Positions 16,465-25,375 of a stretch of DNA of 46,651 bases are shown here, piece by piece. The DNA lies in NCBI RefSeq assembly GCF_900009145.1, contig NZ_LN889815.1, positions 293,558 to 340,208 of the forward strand. Reading direction: 5' to 3'. Within the stretch, counting starts at the first letter, position 1. The number at the start of each line of letters is the position of its first letter. The DNA comes from Planktothrix tepida PCC 9214 (GTDB taxonomy: Bacteria; Cyanobacteriota; Cyanobacteriia; Cyanobacteriales; Microcoleaceae). The notes beneath the pieces are model-generated. The model had not been told where the DNA came from and made no database searches. It saw only the letters and a list, made by a program, of their open reading frames with translations. A program made the position numbers and the translations under genes.

Positions 16465-17441
16465 TTAGCTTGTTAGTCGGTGATGATCGGTATGCAATTT
16501 CCAAAAAACTCTCGGCTTTCAAAAAAAGCCTTGACCCTGCTTGGCTTAGTTTCAACTATCATCGCTTTCATGCTTCTGCTGTAGATGAAGCCATTTATTG
16601 TGCTTTAACTCCGGCTTTGGGTTCAGTTAAAGCTAAATTAGTCATCGTGGAGGACTGCAACTTTAAACAGTTTGATGAAGCGGTGATGGATACTCTTCAA
16701 TTTCTCCCAAGAGTCCCTCAATCAACTCATTTGATTTTTGTAGCTTCCAGCCTTGACAAACGATTAAAAGTCTCAAAATTTCTGCTCTCCCAAAGCCAAC
16801 TGTTTGAATTCAATTTGATTGTGCCTTGGCGAAGTGATCTCATCGCCCAATATATCCGTACCCAAAGCCTTCGCATTGGTTTATCATTGGATCAAAATAG
16901 TAGAGAATATTTAGCTGACGCTATTGGCAATGATTCAGCCCGAATTGAATCTGAACTGCAACTTCTAGCTCTCTACAGTAACGGTGCAAAGCTGAGTTTA
17001 AAACAAGTTCGTTCTCTTATCCCTTCCATTACCCAAAATAGCCTCCAATTAGCTAAAGCGATTCGAGAAAATAATGCCAAAAAAGCGGTTGATTTACTCC
17101 AAAAACTCTTGACAAAAGAAACGTTTCCTGCTGCGATTTGTGCCACCCTCATTACCCAATTTAGAACTTGGCTTTGGGTTAAAGCAACAATTGTTAAGGG
17201 AGTTAAATCTGATGCTGAAATTGCCAAGATTTGCCAAATTTCTAATTTCAAACGAGTCTATTTTCTTAAACAAGAGGTACAAACGATTCCTTTGCAATCT
17301 TTAGTAAAAGCTGTATCTTTGTTACTGGATTTGGAAATAGCTTTAAAACAGGGAAAACGAAACTCGCTGCTGTCTTCTATTCTGGCAATTACCCAACTGT
17401 TTGCAAGCCAACCTGTTAAAACAGCAGCTAAATTGTTTTAA
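16461..17441 (+). CDS. holA: DNA polymerase III delta subunit (clamp loader), accessory copy
   Basis: This 326-residue protein has the HolA layout: an N-terminal domain without a Walker A motif (MISLLVGDDRYAISKKLSAF), then LVIVEDC, FLPRVPQSTHLIFVASSLDKRLK, and a helical middle (YLADAIGNDSARIESELQLL). The C-terminal collar part is QNSLQLAKAIRENNAKKAVDLL. Delta opens the clamp ring during loading. It overlaps dnaX by four bases, so stoichiometry of delta to gamma is probably set by coupled translation. No holB (delta prime) gene is visible in the window, so the accessory loader may use the host subunit or several DnaX copies. Confidence 0.88.
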   Translation: MISLLVGDDRYAISKKLSAFKKSLDPAWLSFNYHRFHASAVDEAIYCALTPALGSVKAKLVIVEDCNFKQFDEAVMDTLQFLPRVPQSTHLIFVASSLDKRLKVSKFLLSQSQLFEFNLIVPWRSDLIAQYIRTQSLRIGLSLDQNSREYLADAIGNDSARIESELQLLALYSNGAKLSLKQVRSLIPSITQNSLQLAKAIRENNAKKAVDLLQKLLTKETFPAAICATLITQFRTWLWVKATIVKGVKSDAEIAKICQISNFKRVYFLKQEVQTIPLQSLVKAVSLLLDLEIALKQGKRNSLLSSILAITQLFASQPVKTAAKLF

Positions 17442-17505
17442 TCGTTTCGGTGTTTGACTGATATACGGTTCCAAGTATTTTCATTGTGTCATATATCCAA
17501 CATAA

Positions 17506-17559
17506 GCTTTCTGTAGTTATTGAGTTGAAATTTTGAATAACAAATCTACTACAGAAAGC
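17506..17559. repeat. Long inverted repeat between convergent holA and zwf
   Basis: GCTTTCTGTAG (17506-17516) is the exact complement of CTACAGAAAGC (17549-17559). Inside it GTTATT (17516-17521) pairs with AATAAC (17536-17541). The two genes converge here, so a bidirectional terminator is possible, but neither arm is followed by a strong T tract. A small mobile repeat is the other reading. Confidence 0.5.
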
Positions 17560-17624
17560 CTTATCTTGTTGTGGTAAAGTCTGGGTAAAAAAACGACTTT
17601 CTACCTAGATTGTGCGTCAAAAAT

Positions 17625-19127
17625 CTATAGCGATCGCCACTTATGATTCGGCTCTAAAATCTGATTGGCGGCTGTTGGCCCATCACTTCCTACTGGGTAA
17701 GTATGCACAATATCGCTTTCGGAGAGATGACCATTATTAATGGTTAAAGTCTCCCAGTGATTTAAAATTGGCATCACGACAGCCCATTGTGCCTCAACTT
17801 CGTCCGCGCGGACAAATAAAGTGCGATCGCCCTCTATCATACTCTCAATTAAAGTCTGATAAGCTTCGGGAATTGTTTCTTCAAATCCTCCTTTGCTATT
17901 ATACAAGAAATCGAGAGATTTTTGACGGTTATTTGGTTCACCTGGAACCTTGACATTCCACGTTAGAGAAATTGCTTCATCTGGTTGTAATCGCAAAACC
18001 AAAGTATTAGGAATTGCTGTGAACAACGTGGAAGGAACTCCTTTGAAATGAGCAGAAATTTCTGTCTCTTTATTTTTTGCTCCTTTCCATGGCCGCACAT
18101 AAATTGGGATGCCTTGCCACCGATAGTTATCAACCATCAGCTTGAGAGCAATGTAGGTTTCTTCCGTGCGATCATACCCTTCATAATAACCGCGAATAGT
18201 AAATTTTGGATCGGCTTTTAACACTCGTAAAAGCTTTACTTTTTCATCACGGATATCATCAGCACTTAAAGAGTTTGGTGGCTCCATTAATAACAGGCAT
18301 ATCAATTGAAACAGGTGGTTAACCACCATATCTTTCAATGCCCCAACATACCCCCGGCCATCGGGAACAAGAACAGTTTCAGCCGCCGTAATTTCGATGT
18401 AATCGATAAATTGGCGACTCCAGAGATGTTCAAAAATTCCATTAGCAAACCGGAAGTTTAAAAGGTTCTGAACTGTTTCCTTGCCCAGCCAATGATCCAT
18501 GCGGTAAATCTGAGACTCTTGGCAATATTGCAAGATGATAGCGTTTAATTTCTGGGCAGATTCTAGTGAACTGCCAAAGGGCTTTTCTACAGCTAACCGG
18601 GCATTTTCATCGGCTAATAAACCCGCTTGACCTAATCCTTGAATTGTTGGCTCAAATAAATTCGGCAACAAACTCAAAAAATAGATAATCTTTCGGTTAG
18701 GCGATACTTTTCGTTCAGTTTCTAAGCCAGAAATTTTATCTTTGAGCGATTGATAATTTCCCGTTAGAACATTAAAGGGGAAATAGACAATATGCTCAAG
18801 AAACGCTGCCATTTCTTCTGATTCTGGCCCTTTATCCAGTAGATCTTGTCGCACCCACCCCCGAAAAGAACCAGACGTCATTTCTGGGTTCAAATCTACC
18901 GCTAAGATGGTAAAGTTAGCAGGTAACTTTTCCTCTTTGAACGATTGGAAAAGTGCCAGGAAGAGTTTCAAGCTGGCTAAGTTTCCACCTGCGCCAAATA
19001 GGACAAAAATCAAGTCTTTTTGACGGACACTGATTTTAGCTTCAAGCGCTTTGGCAGATGCCAAATCCATAGCAACTTTCTCACTGGCGCTTGTGTTGAA
19101 TCCTTTGACCGTGCTTTGTTCTGACAT
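17625..19127 (-). CDS. zwf: Glucose-6-phosphate dehydrogenase, divergent accessory copy
   Basis: The 500-residue protein belongs to the G6PDH family, which oxidises glucose 6-phosphate to 6-phosphogluconolactone and makes NADPH. The active-site motif is RMDHWLGKETVQN (catalytic His212 and Lys216 in DHWLGKE), with EKPFG at 181-185. The nucleotide-binding loop reads GAGGNLASLKL (45-55) instead of the usual GASGDLAxRKL, and DHYLGKE has Trp for Tyr, so it is distant from housekeeping cyanobacterial Zwf. No opcA or gnd neighbour is seen. The N-terminus carries about 30 extra residues before KDLIFVLFG. Cyanophages carry zwf as an auxiliary metabolic gene, so a phage or plasmid role in redirecting carbon to NADPH and nucleotide precursors is plausible. 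Activity is not certain given the altered motif. Confidence 0.85.
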   Translation of the reverse strand: MSEQSTVKGFNTSASEKVAMDLASAKALEAKISVRQKDLIFVLFGAGGNLASLKLFLALFQSFKEEKLPANFTILAVDLNPEMTSGSFRGWVRQDLLDKGPESEEMAAFLEHIVYFPFNVLTGNYQSLKDKISGLETERKVSPNRKIIYFLSLLPNLFEPTIQGLGQAGLLADENARLAVEKPFGSSLESAQKLNAIILQYCQESQIYRMDHWLGKETVQNLLNFRFANGIFEHLWSRQFIDYIEITAAETVLVPDGRGYVGALKDMVVNHLFQLICLLLMEPPNSLSADDIRDEKVKLLRVLKADPKFTIRGYYEGYDRTEETYIALKLMVDNYRWQGIPIYVRPWKGAKNKETEISAHFKGVPSTLFTAIPNTLVLRLQPDEAISLTWNVKVPGEPNNRQKSLDFLYNSKGGFEETIPEAYQTLIESMIEGDRTLFVRADEVEAQWAVVMPILNHWETLTINNGHLSESDIVHTYPVGSDGPTAANQILEPNHKWRSL

Positions 19128-19307
19128 ATAATGGCTTAAGGTAAATTGAACGTTCGCCTTGAGTCAGTCAAGGTAACAAAGCTGGTCGAGGCGGACTTTT
19201 CTACTTTTGTTGTAGTAGATTAGGTAATAGTCCACTATTAGACCACCCTCAAGGAGTTTATTTCCTTGCTCGTTACCTCAACTTTTTCTATTTATTTTTC
19301 AAGGTTC

Positions 19308-19330
19308 GTGGGTATGTTTTCTATACCCAC
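19308..19330. promoter_or_regulatory. 8-bp inverted repeat upstream of XRE regulator
   Basis: GTGGGTAT (19308-19315) and ATACCCAC (19323-19330) are perfect complements around 7 bases. It lies 111 bases before the XRE start in a 313-base gene-free region (19128-19440) that also holds the promoter region of the divergent zwf. Candidate operator or leader hairpin. Confidence 0.45.
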
Positions 19331-19387
19331 TAATAAGCTAACAAATTCAAAAATATGTGTAAAGGAGTTGCGAGCATTGTTGTATAT

Positions 19388-19402
19388 TTACAACGGTTGT
19401 AA
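19388..19402. promoter_or_regulatory. 15-bp palindromic operator candidate for the XRE regulator
   Basis: TTACAAC G GTTGTAA is a perfect odd palindrome centred at 19395, 46 bases before the ATG at 19441. Related GTTGT/ACAAC half sites flank it (19379-19383, and GGTTG/CAACC overlapping at 19395-19407). The GGAG ribosome site sits at 19431-19434. A homodimeric helix-turn-helix regulator commonly binds such sites near its own promoter, so autoregulation is likely. Confidence 0.6.
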
Positions 19403-19440
19403 GCAACCTTTTAACAACCCCTATCTAAATGGAGTAAGCT

Positions 19441-20391
19441 ATGAAAACCCAGATAAAAATTAAAGACATGATTAAAGCTAAATATGAAGAACTACGTTCT
19501 GAAAAGAAACTTACACTTTGCTCTTTGGCTAAAAAAGCAGGGATGGAGAAAGGACAGCTTAGCAGAATAGTCAATGGTGAAACCCGCAATCCGGGTGTAG
19601 ATATTCTGAGTAAAATAGCTAAGGGTTTCGGAATCACACTAGATGAATTAAACCAAAAAATATATGCCAATTTAGAAGAAGTTGTAGATCTCTCAGTTTA
19701 TGTTAATGATGACAATAGCTGCGATCTCAATGGAAAGGTAGTTCAAAATGAAGAATACGAAATTACAGCTTTGATTAGAAACATAGATGGTCAAGTTACT
19801 GTAGAATATCAATTTAGATTAGGAGGCAATCTTAACGAATTAACTCCAGAAAAAATAGAAGAATTTCAGTCAAGAGTTTTTCAACTGGCTCAAAGTAATA
19901 ATCATAAGTATGTCTACACTACTGAAGGCTCTATAATTATCGGTTTTGAAGGAGATTTAGAAGGATTTAAACGGATAGAAGCCCTGTTCAAATCAGGAGA
20001 AATGAAGGAATTAGCTGGATTTCCTGTATTAGATGTTAAGTTGATAGCTATTGATAGTTATGAAGAAATAGTTGCTTCTGCTTCCAATAATGACCCCATA
20101 ACAGCATTAACTACATTTTTAGATAGTGACGATCCAGTTGCAGTGCGAGTACGAGAAAGACTGGAAAATAGCCCAATATCAGAAATTGTCGAACAATTTA
20201 ATACAGCTTATCAAAACAATCCTGCAACAACATTGCCCTATGAATTGGCAGATATTTTAGCAGGAAGTACGCCAACGGCACAGAACAAGAATTTTCGTTC
20301 TGCAAATGGGGGTTCGGAATATAGCCAATTATTGAGTTTGGCAAGAGAGTTAGCGAAAAAATTAGCTGAAATTTGGGGTAATGCTGAATAA
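19441..20391 (+). CDS. XRE-family transcriptional regulator with long C-terminal domain
   Basis: Residues 8-74 form a Cro/CI-type helix-turn-helix (LTLCSLAKKAGMEKGQLSRI, GVDILSKIAKGFGITLDEL). The rest, about 240 residues, is unusual for a simple repressor. Residues 100-202 look like an alpha-beta domain with EYQFRLGG, YTTEGSIIIGFEGDLEGF and ELAGFPVLDVKLI. That pattern resembles TRADD-N-like adaptor domains described in cyanobacterial conflict systems; this is a resemblance seen by eye, not a confirmed match. The C-terminus may bind the partner protein. The TPR-CHAT gene starts 70 bases downstream on the same strand, so the two are probably co-transcribed and the regulator may both repress the operon and sense a signal. 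A palindromic operator lies upstream. GGAG precedes the ATG. Confidence 0.82.
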   Translation: MKTQIKIKDMIKAKYEELRSEKKLTLCSLAKKAGMEKGQLSRIVNGETRNPGVDILSKIAKGFGITLDELNQKIYANLEEVVDLSVYVNDDNSCDLNGKVVQNEEYEITALIRNIDGQVTVEYQFRLGGNLNELTPEKIEEFQSRVFQLAQSNNHKYVYTTEGSIIIGFEGDLEGFKRIEALFKSGEMKELAGFPVLDVKLIAIDSYEEIVASASNNDPITALTTFLDSDDPVAVRVRERLENSPISEIVEQFNTAYQNNPATTLPYELADILAGSTPTAQNKNFRSANGGSEYSQLLSLARELAKKLAEIWGNAE

Positions 20392-20461
20392 GATTTAGTA
20401 AAAACAAAATATTACAGTGAAGATCAACTTAAAAAAAGCCAATTTGTACAGGAGATCAGTT

Positions 20462-23400
20462 ATGAATTCAAAGAGGCAAAAAGCCTATTTCGATTTCATC
20501 CAAACCTTATTAAACTCTCCTACTAACAAAACAATGGAGATTGTGAGTGTCAACCGAGATTTAATTGACTCTGGCTTAGTACAAATGATGGAACAAATCG
20601 CAACCGAACTGCTAGATAGGGGAAAAGTATCAAACGAAGCCTTAGTAAATTGGGCAAAAATTCAAAATTATTTGGCTTCATTTTATGTAAATTTTCTCCC
20701 AGGTGATCGCTCTAATAATATTGAAAAATCCTTAATTTACTGTGAGAAAGCTTTGCCGATTATTCATCGTGAAAAATTTCCTAGAGAATGGGCTAGTCTT
20801 AAAAAAAGTTTAGGTTTTGTTTACTTTAACCGCATTAGAGGAGACCGATCCGAAAATTTGGAATTAGCAATACATCATTGTTCTGAGGCTTTGGAGGTAT
20901 GCACCAGTGAAAATTTTCCAGATGTATGGGCAGCGACTCAATTAGGTCTAGGTAAAGCCTATCGTCAGCGCATCAGAGGAGAACAACTGGACAACCAAGA
21001 GCAAGCCATAAGATGCTTCACTGCCACTCTCAAAGTGTACACACCTGAAGAATTTCCTTTGCTTTGGATGTCTAGTCAAGGTTTTTTGGCAGAGTTGTAC
21101 TCTATTAGACTTAAGGGGAACAAAGCTGAAAATATCGAGCAAGCTATCCACTATTATGAAAACTGTTTATCAGTTCTTACTCCTGAAGCTTTTTCGGAAC
21201 AATGGGCTTTAACACAAGCCACTTTAGGAGAGGCTTACTTCTATCGTAATCACGGAAATAAAGCAAAAAATATTAAGCAAGCAATTACCCATTATAAAAA
21301 TGCTTTGCAAGTTTATACTTATGAAGCATTTCCCGAACAGTGGGCTATGACTCAATATGGTCTAGGTATTGCCTACAGACACCGTATTTTAAGGAAGTCT
21401 TCAGAGAAAACTGAACTAGCGATCTCTTGTTTCCAAAACGCTTTGCGAGTCTATACCCGGGAAGAGTTTCCGGAAGACTGGGCAGGGGTTCAACTTAGAT
21501 TAGGAAATGAAATTAGCAATCGCATTAGCGAAGATCGACCTAATCATATCGAGCAAGCGATTGTTTGTTATAAAAATGCTTTGCAAATTTATACTGATGA
21601 ACTATTTCCTGAAGAATGGGCAACAACTCAACATGATCTAGCTCTTGCTTATTTAGAACGTTTGCAAGGTGATCGGGCTGAAAATCAAGAAAAAGCTATT
21701 ATCTGCGTCAAAAAATCCTTACAGGTGTGTAATCATGAAGTCCTTCAAAAATTGTGGATTTTGAGTCAAAATACTTTGGCAGCAATTTATCAGCAACGCC
21801 TTCATGGTATTCGCTCTAAAAATTTAGAATTTGCCATTGCCTGCTGTCATCAAGTCTTACAGATTGATACTCAGACAAAATTTCCGGATCTTTGGGCACG
21901 CACTCAAAATATTCTAGGAAATGTCTATCTAAAGAAACTCGATGGACAACGGGATGAAAACATAGAGCAATCAATTATCTGTTTTGAAAATGCTTTACAG
22001 GTTATTACTCGTGAAGAATTTCCCCAAGATTGGGCTAATATTCAACATAATTTAGGCTGTGCTTACATAGACCGTATTTTAGGAAAACGTATTGAAAATT
22101 TAGAACGAGCTATTACCTACTGTGAAAGTGCCTTGCACGTTCATACCAGAAAAATATCCCCACAAAGTTGGGCGATAACTCAAATAACCTTGGGAGATGC
22201 CTACAATTATCGTATCTGCGGGGATCGATCACAGAATTTAGAACAGGCAATTACCTGCTATAAAAGTGCTTTGCTTATACTTACTTCCGAAGCGTTTCCT
22301 GAAGATTGGGTAAACGCCCAAAACGGTTTAGCAGTTGCTTACTATGAGCGCATCTGTGGAGATCGACTGAAAAATCTGGAACAGGCCATTGTACATCACA
22401 AAAATGCTTTGCAGATTGCTTCCCGTGAAGCTTTTCCAGAACAATGGGCAATAATTCAACATAACTTGGGGAATGTTTATCAAAAGCGGGTTCTTGCAGG
22501 TCAAGTGGAAGAGTTAGAACAAGCTATCGCCTGCTACGAAAATGCCCTACAAATTTTTAACCGCAAATCTTACCCAGAGCGATGGGCAGAAACCCAAATA
22601 AGCTTGGCAAGTGCCTGCCAATTTCCCTCTCCCAATAACTCAGCCAAAACCAGAGAAAAATCTATCATTTACTACGAAAATGCTTTGCAGGTTTTTACTC
22701 GTAAAGCCTTCCCAGAACAATGGGCTGTCACCCAAATTAATCTTGGAAGACTTTACTCTCAGCATAAATCAGGAGAGCAGTCTGAAAACCAAGCTCAAGA
22801 TATCACTTGCTATGAAAATGCTGCACAAGTTTTTACTCGCGAAGCTTTTCCAGAACGATGGGCAATTACACAAATGAACATAGGAAGTGCTTACAAAGAG
22901 CGCATTCTTGGCGAACGAAGAGAAAATCTGAAACAAGCACTTTTATTTTATGACAATGCTTCTCAGGTTTTTACCCGCAAAGCTTTTCCACACCAATGGC
23001 TTACGCTTCAAGGTAATTTAGGACAAGTTTACGAACAGAACGGACAAGTTGCGAAAGCCATAAAAACTTTCCAAGATGCCTTAGAGAATATTAATTCTAC
23101 TGCTTTTCCCTGGGAAAACTTAAAAATTGGGCGAGACTTGGGCAATACGGCTTTTAATGCTAGATTATGGCCAGAAGCAATTCAAGGTTATGCTGCTGCT
23201 ATTGATGGTCTTGAACAGGTTCGTACTTACATAAGTTCCGAATTACAACGTCAAGAACTGGTGGCTAGTTTCACCACTGAAGGCATATACGAAAAAATGG
23301 TGCAAGCTTGTATCAATGATAGACAACTTGGTAAAGCGCTGCAATACGCCGAGCGTTCCCGAGCAAAACAGCTTGTAGATTTAATGGCAAGTAATGATTT

Positions 23401-24862
23401 TGATTCTGGTGAAGAAATTCTTTGGGAAATTCATCAGTATTTAGAGGAATATGAATCTCTACAACAACAACTTGAATATATCTACATACGTCATAGAAAC
23501 AATTTAAGCAACACTGAGGAAATGCTTGAACTGGGAACTAAATCAAGCAATCCTGCTGTTATAGAAGCAGAAAAAGAAACCATAGCGGCTTTGGAAACTG
23601 AGAAACAAAAGGTCTGGCAAAAACTCCGAAAACTAGACCCAGTGCTGGCTGGACAGATTCAAGTCAGTCCTCTTAACCTGACTGATATGCGACGACTGAT
23701 CGATAATCCTAAAACTGCTCTCCTCAGTTTCTACACAACTAGCAGCGACACCCATATTTTTGTGCTACGACAAAACGAGATTAACTTACACACCTGTACC
23801 GGACAAAGCATACAAAACTTGCAAAAATGGATTGTCGAACACTGGTTATCTGTTTATAAAAATGACAATCTAACTTGGGAAAATAATATTAGAAATTTTT
23901 TAACAGAACTCGCTCAACACCTACAACTCACTAAACTAATTAATGATCATTTAAAGGGAATTGAAGAACTGATATTAGTCCCCCATATCTACCTACACAT
24001 GATGCCTTTTTCTGCTTTCCCCATTGGAGAAAATAAATATTTAGGTGATAAATTTCTTATTCGCTATGCTCCTAGTTGTCAAGTTTTAGACTTTTGCAAA
24101 AAACGTCCTTCTGTAGAAACTTCTCTAAAGTATGGTACAGTAGAAGATGCGACTGATGACTTACCCTGTGCTAGTTTTGAATGTGAAGAAATTGCAAAAT
24201 TGTATGACATTCCCCCTCAGTTGCGCTTAAAAGGAAGTCGCCAAGCTACGAAAGATAACTATCGTCAATTAGTGAAACAGGAGCAAGTTCAAGTTTTGCA
24301 TTCCAGCCATCATGCTGCATCCAACCTGGAACAACCGTTAGGCTCAATCTTGCTCTTAGCAAATGGTGAGACACTAACATTAGGGGAATTATTAACCCCA
24401 AGCTGGCGAGTTCCCGACCTTTTAGAAGTGTTTCTCTCTTGCTGCGAAACGAATTTAGGAAATCCAGAGATTACGGATGATATCTTAACTATTGGGTTTG
24501 GGTTTTTATGTGCGGGTGCTAGAAGTGTTGTTAGTACCCTTTGGTCAGTAGATGAATTAGCAACCGCGATATTTTGCATTCTTTATTATCAATATCGAAA
24601 ACAAGGAATGAGTCGCCCTGCTGCTTTACAAATAGCACAACAAGAACTGCGGACTCTTACTGGAGAAAAATTCAAGACTCGCTACAAACAAAATCTATCA
24701 GAAATGCTGAATCTGAAATTTAACCAAGAAAACGGAAAGCGTGATGAAATTGCGATGAAAATCTACAGGGCGATAAAAAGGCTCAACTCTCTTTGTTCTG
24801 AAGAATACCCTTTTTCTCATCCGATGTATTGGGCTGGTTTTACTTGTTCTGGTTTGCGGTGA
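20462..24862 (+). CDS. TPR-CHAT protein: 46-residue repeat array with C-terminal caspase-like peptidase
   Basis: The start is placed at ATG 20462 after AGGAG, not at the GTG 45 bases upstream, giving 1466 residues. Residues from about 100 to 930 are roughly 16 tandem units of 46 residues. A typical unit is FPEQWAxTQxNLGxAYxxR, then G-D/E-R, then an ENLEQAIxCYxNALQVxTRE helix pair, so these are TPR-like superhelices. A coiled segment follows. The last 400 residues are a CHAT peptidase with HSSHHAAS (His1283/His1284) and LSCCETN (Cys1327/Cys1328), the expected His-Cys dyad region, and GFGFLCAGARSVVSTLWSVDE. CHAT proteases are caspase/separase relatives. In bacteria some are switched on by partner sensors to cut a host protein. 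The substrate is unknown. Confidence 0.9.
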   Translation: MNSKRQKAYFDFIQTLLNSPTNKTMEIVSVNRDLIDSGLVQMMEQIATELLDRGKVSNEALVNWAKIQNYLASFYVNFLPGDRSNNIEKSLIYCEKALPIIHREKFPREWASLKKSLGFVYFNRIRGDRSENLELAIHHCSEALEVCTSENFPDVWAATQLGLGKAYRQRIRGEQLDNQEQAIRCFTATLKVYTPEEFPLLWMSSQGFLAELYSIRLKGNKAENIEQAIHYYENCLSVLTPEAFSEQWALTQATLGEAYFYRNHGNKAKNIKQAITHYKNALQVYTYEAFPEQWAMTQYGLGIAYRHRILRKSSEKTELAISCFQNALRVYTREEFPEDWAGVQLRLGNEISNRISEDRPNHIEQAIVCYKNALQIYTDELFPEEWATTQHDLALAYLERLQGDRAENQEKAIICVKKSLQVCNHEVLQKLWILSQNTLAAIYQQRLHGIRSKNLEFAIACCHQVLQIDTQTKFPDLWARTQNILGNVYLKKLDGQRDENIEQSIICFENALQVITREEFPQDWANIQHNLGCAYIDRILGKRIENLERAITYCESALHVHTRKISPQSWAITQITLGDAYNYRICGDRSQNLEQAITCYKSALLILTSEAFPEDWVNAQNGLAVAYYERICGDRLKNLEQAIVHHKNALQIASREAFPEQWAIIQHNLGNVYQKRVLAGQVEELEQAIACYENALQIFNRKSYPERWAETQISLASACQFPSPNNSAKTREKSIIYYENALQVFTRKAFPEQWAVTQINLGRLYSQHKSGEQSENQAQDITCYENAAQVFTREAFPERWAITQMNIGSAYKERILGERRENLKQALLFYDNASQVFTRKAFPHQWLTLQGNLGQVYEQNGQVAKAIKTFQDALENINSTAFPWENLKIGRDLGNTAFNARLWPEAIQGYAAAIDGLEQVRTYISSELQRQELVASFTTEGIYEKMVQACINDRQLGKALQYAERSRAKQLVDLMASNDFDSGEEILWEIHQYLEEYESLQQQLEYIYIRHRNNLSNTEEMLELGTKSSNPAVIEAEKETIAALETEKQKVWQKLRKLDPVLAGQIQVSPLNLTDMRRLIDNPKTALLSFYTTSSDTHIFVLRQNEINLHTCTGQSIQNLQKWIVEHWLSVYKNDNLTWENNIRNFLTELAQHLQLTKLINDHLKGIEELILVPHIYLHMMPFSAFPIGENKYLGDKFLIRYAPSCQVLDFCKKRPSVETSLKYGTVEDATDDLPCASFECEEIAKLYDIPPQLRLKGSRQATKDNYRQLVKQEQVQVLHSSHHAASNLEQPLGSILLLANGETLTLGELLTPSWRVPDLLEVFLSCCETNLGNPEITDDILTIGFGFLCAGARSVVSTLWSVDELATAIFCILYYQYRKQGMSRPAALQIAQQELRTLTGEKFKTRYKQNLSEMLNLKFNQENGKRDEIAMKIYRAIKRLNSLCSEEYPFSHPMYWAGFTCSGLR

Positions 24863-25086
24863 TGACAAACTTACTCAGGAATCTGATTCTAAAATTGCTC
24901 TCTGGGACAACAATATTATACAAAATTCAGTTCTCTTATCCCCTTGATTTGTGGTACTTAAATTATTGATAAGAGAACCCCATTTAGTCAATATTACCCC
25001 CAGAATGGGAAAGCTTTGTTTTTTATTAATATCGAATTGTTATTACTATCAAATTTCATATTACTTTTTAGTTAATTGGCTGGTGA

Positions 25087-25248
25087 TTAACTGGTAACGG
25101 ATTGAGCAAAATTCTGCTCTGGGGGATAGTGCTTGATTAAGATTCTCTCCACCTCATTACTGATTTTGCGGTCATCTTTTTGCGCCGCTTGTTTGATTCG
25201 TTCCAGCAAATCTTCATCTAAAGATAAGGTAATTCGTTTTCTTGCCAT
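25087..25248 (-). CDS. Ribbon-helix-helix protein (CopG/Arc type), orphan antitoxin-like
   Basis: The 53-residue protein starts at ATG 25248 after GGAGG; the longer frame to 25320 runs into the group II intron. MARKRITLSLDEDLLERIKQ followed by RKISNEVERILIKHY is a classic ribbon-helix-helix DNA-binding fold: one beta strand and two helices. Such proteins are antitoxins or plasmid copy and partition regulators. No toxin gene is seen downstream (24863-25086 has no convincing frame), so the partner is absent or the protein is a stand-alone regulator. The 3' end of a group II intron is 19 bases upstream of the ATG, inside the leader. Confidence 0.78.
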   Translation of the reverse strand: MARKRITLSLDEDLLERIKQAAQKDDRKISNEVERILIKHYPPEQNFAQSVTS

Positions 25249-25309
25249 TGCATCCTCCTTGCGAATCGTTAGAGTCGATAGGAGCGTTACCACTCCTACC
25301 TCTCCTTCA

Positions 25310-25343
25310 GAACCGTGCATGAAACTTTCGCCTCACACGGCTC
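25310..25343 (-). ncRNA. Group II intron domain V (catalytic helix)
   Basis: The 34-base segment read on the minus strand starts GAGCCGTGTGAGGCGAAAGT and ends CACGGTTC. The GAGCCGT/ACGGTTC stem with a GAAA loop is the signature of domain V, the most conserved part of group II introns. It follows the maturase gene and precedes a domain VI stem (GGTAGGAG / CTCCTATC). The conserved core looks intact, so ribozyme activity with maturase supplied in trans is possible. Confidence 0.88.
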
Positions 25344-25375
25344 CTTGATATTTCCACTTTTGTTATTGGTACGAT

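Noticed and set aside
13673-17441. Chromosomal replication origin region
   Set aside because: No dnaA gene, DnaA box cluster or neighbouring housekeeping genes; the arrangement is unlike a cyanobacterial chromosome.
20760-23110. CRISPR array or tandem DNA repeat in the TPR region
   Set aside because: The 138-base periodicity follows the protein repeat, with third-position variation, and no spacer pattern exists.
24863-25086. Toxin partner of the RHH protein
   Set aside because: No frame of suitable length or composition exists downstream on the minus strand in this interval.
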